From Paludibacter sp. (GTDB taxonomy: Bacteria > Bacteroidota > Bacteroidia > Bacteroidales > Paludibacteraceae), in NCBI GenBank assembly GCA_028710895.1, contig JAQTTH010000019.1:32831-96830 (forward strand): a stretch of 64,000 bases of DNA. Reading direction: 5' to 3'. Shown in pieces: positions 63,227-64,000 of this stretch. The notes beneath the pieces are model-generated. The model did not search any database. It was not told where the DNA came from and worked only from the letters and a program-made list of their open reading frames with translations. Made by a program: the position numbers and the translations under genes. Every line of letters begins with the position of its first letter. Positions within the stretch are counted from its first letter, which is position 1.

Positions 63227-63258
63227 GGGTCAATTTTATTTTAAGAATCTAACGCCTG

Positions 63259-63266
63259 CAAAGATA
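63259..63266 (-). promoter_or_regulatory. -7 element (TATCTTTG) for rdgB
   Basis: A perfect match on the minus strand; leader of about 25 bases. Confidence 0.6.
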
Positions 63267-63288
63267 ATTATTTTCAGTAATAAAAACA

Positions 63289-63316
63289 GTAAAGGCGCTA
63301 TTAATAGCGCCTTTAC
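63289..63316 (-). terminator. Terminator after the 63366-63797 lipoprotein gene
   Basis: A 28-bp perfect palindrome (GTAAAGGCGCTATT and its complement), followed on the minus strand by CTGTTTTTATT. It ends the lipoprotein transcript before the rdgB promoter. Confidence 0.8.
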
Positions 63317-63365
63317 ATATAAACATATTCCAAGAGTAAATCAAGGTTTCAATTTGAAGTTTCAA

Positions 63366-63797
63366 TCACTTTTTTGTCAACTGAAAATCCTGATTTTTGG
63401 TTGCTTCACCTTTATAATCGCCCACAATATCAACATACGACCAATCTGACGCTGAGAATTTGACATTTACATTCTGAGTTGCAAATTCACCACCGTTCAA
63501 TCCTGCATCATAGTCTTCTATTTTCAGTGAGAAAGTTGCATTCTTTGCATAATAATCGGTAAGCGTAAACGAATATTTTCCAATTGAATCGGTGTAGATT
63601 GTATCGCTGTACAGGAGATAATCGGTTCCCAGACGAATCATTCTTATTTTTTTAAGTGGTAAGTTGGTAGCAGCATCTCTCACGGTTCCGTTTATTTCGT
63701 ACTGTGCAAAAGTGGTTTTATCAATCGAGCAAGCCACAAAAAAAACAGAAACGAATAGAATTGAAATCCAAATAAGCTTAACGATAGCGCTTTTCAT
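63366..63797 (-). CDS. Predicted lipoprotein with carboxypeptidase-regulatory-like domain
   Basis: A 143-residue protein with a lipoprotein signal (FVACS, Cys23). Residues about 30-105 form a transthyretin-like beta-sandwich (QYEINGTVRDAATNLPLKKIRM). This is the CarboxypepD_reg-like fold seen in many Bacteroidota surface proteins. A class of such small lipoproteins is reported beside radical-SAM genes; no radical-SAM gene is in the window, so that link is not established here. It has a promoter at 63835-63842 and a palindromic terminator. Confidence 0.65.
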   Translation of the reverse strand: MKSAIVKLIWISILFVSVFFVACSIDKTTFAQYEINGTVRDAATNLPLKKIRMIRLGTDYLLYSDTIYTDSIGKYSFTLTDYYAKNATFSLKIEDYDAGLNGGEFATQNVNVKFSASDWSYVDIVGDYKGEATKNQDFQLTKK

Positions 63798-63834
63798 AAA
63801 TATGTATCAATTTTAGTGTAACCAAATTATATCG

Positions 63835-63842
63835 CAAAGATA
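63835..63842 (-). promoter_or_regulatory. -7 element (TATCTTTG) for the 63366-63797 lipoprotein gene
   Basis: A perfect match on the minus strand; leader of about 30 bases. Confidence 0.6.
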
Positions 63843-63910
63843 AATACATATTCCGAAAGTTATTAAATAATTGTATTAACCCGTAGTGCATTTAGAGAAA
63901 TAGCATAAAA

Positions 63911-63982
63911 AAAGTTGTTCATTTCGGATAAAATCCGTATATTTATCTGACTACCAATCATATAAATACCATGAACAACTTT
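63911..63982 (+). repeat. 12-bp inverted repeat around the start of the right-edge gene
   Basis: AAAGTTGTTCAT (63911-63922) is the exact complement of ATGAACAACTTT (63971-63982). The right arm includes the start codon of the edge gene. A promoter-like TTG (63915-63917) and TATATTTA (63938-63945), 20 bases apart, lie between and over the left arm, so a transcript from it would lack the left arm. Confidence 0.7.
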
Positions 63983-64000
63983 CTAGCAAAGTACGAGAAA
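63971..64000 (+). CDS. First ten codons of a gene cut by the window edge, possibly an IS transposase
   Basis: ATG 63971 starts MNNFLAKYEK and runs to the window end. The isolated position, short leader, and the inverted repeat covering the start codon resemble the 5' end of an insertion sequence. Ten codons are too few to assign a transposase family, and no complete terminal inverted repeat can be tested within the window. The call is an inference. Confidence 0.35.
   Translation, partial: MNNFLAKYEK

Overview
The window is chromosomal DNA of a Bacteroidota bacterium, most likely order Bacteroidales. The evidence is a SusC/SusD outer-membrane pair, two proteins with type IX secretion (T9SS) C-terminal sorting domains (one resembling PorZ), DUF4296 and DUF4834 proteins, a long type IleS, and many promoters of the Bacteroidota form TAnnTTTG with start sites 10-100 bases downstream. 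Base composition is AT-rich and most genes are housekeeping. I cannot name the genus from sequence alone.

Layout. 1-0.6 kb: N-terminus of a tyrosine recombinase cut by the window edge, beside the 3' end of tRNA-Ser(GGA), which suggests the end of an integrated element. 0.75-12.8 kb (plus strand): SPFH protein, small HTH regulator, ileS, DksA-like protein, lspA with a DUF4296 lipoprotein and an odd 176-residue protein, a small accessory cassette (His-rich metal-transporter-like protein, SDR, tocopherol-cyclase-like protein), metF and DUF4834. 12.9-20.6 kb: YjjG-type phosphatase, coiled-coil lipoprotein, rsmI, tdk, PerM-type permease, recJ and the TC-AMP synthase. 20.6-24.9 kb: an apparently frameshifted methyltransferase, a polyprenyl-phosphate sugar transferase, a ClC channel and xseB. 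24.9-30.8 kb: B3/B4-domain protein, pgeF, obgE, adk and hpt (minus), then umuDC (plus).

30.9-39.7 kb is the cell-surface region: a SusC/SusD/DUF1735-type lipoprotein operon without local enzymes, then a T9SS cargo protein with LamG and three PKD-like repeats. 40-50 kb: tRNA-Leu(CAA), a THUMP-domain rRNA methyltransferase, cysE, a NadR-like kinase, PAP2 phosphatase, pnuC, S41 protease, TatD, ahcY, a PhnA/YjdM protein, an M23 peptidase and ndk. 50.5-64 kb: recG, acyltransferase and ispD (operon), a SPOR protein with folE, a C_GCAxxG_C_C protein, three multi-membrane GT-C glycosyltransferases beside porZ, rdgB, a lipoprotein, and the first ten codons of a likely transposase.

The features I find most unexpected are two intergenic arrays of nine degenerate units with exact 21-bp spacing (about 1862-2050 and 43710-43898). 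Each reads as an open heptad-repeat peptide in one frame; the second continues the PAP2 frame past its single TGA stop. Other leads are a 12-bp inverted repeat that would bury the start codon of the right-edge transposase only in read-through transcripts, and the three-glycosyltransferase cluster touching porZ. No CRISPR array, riboswitch, rRNA operon or obvious defence system was seen. All functional calls rest on reading the sequence, without database searches.
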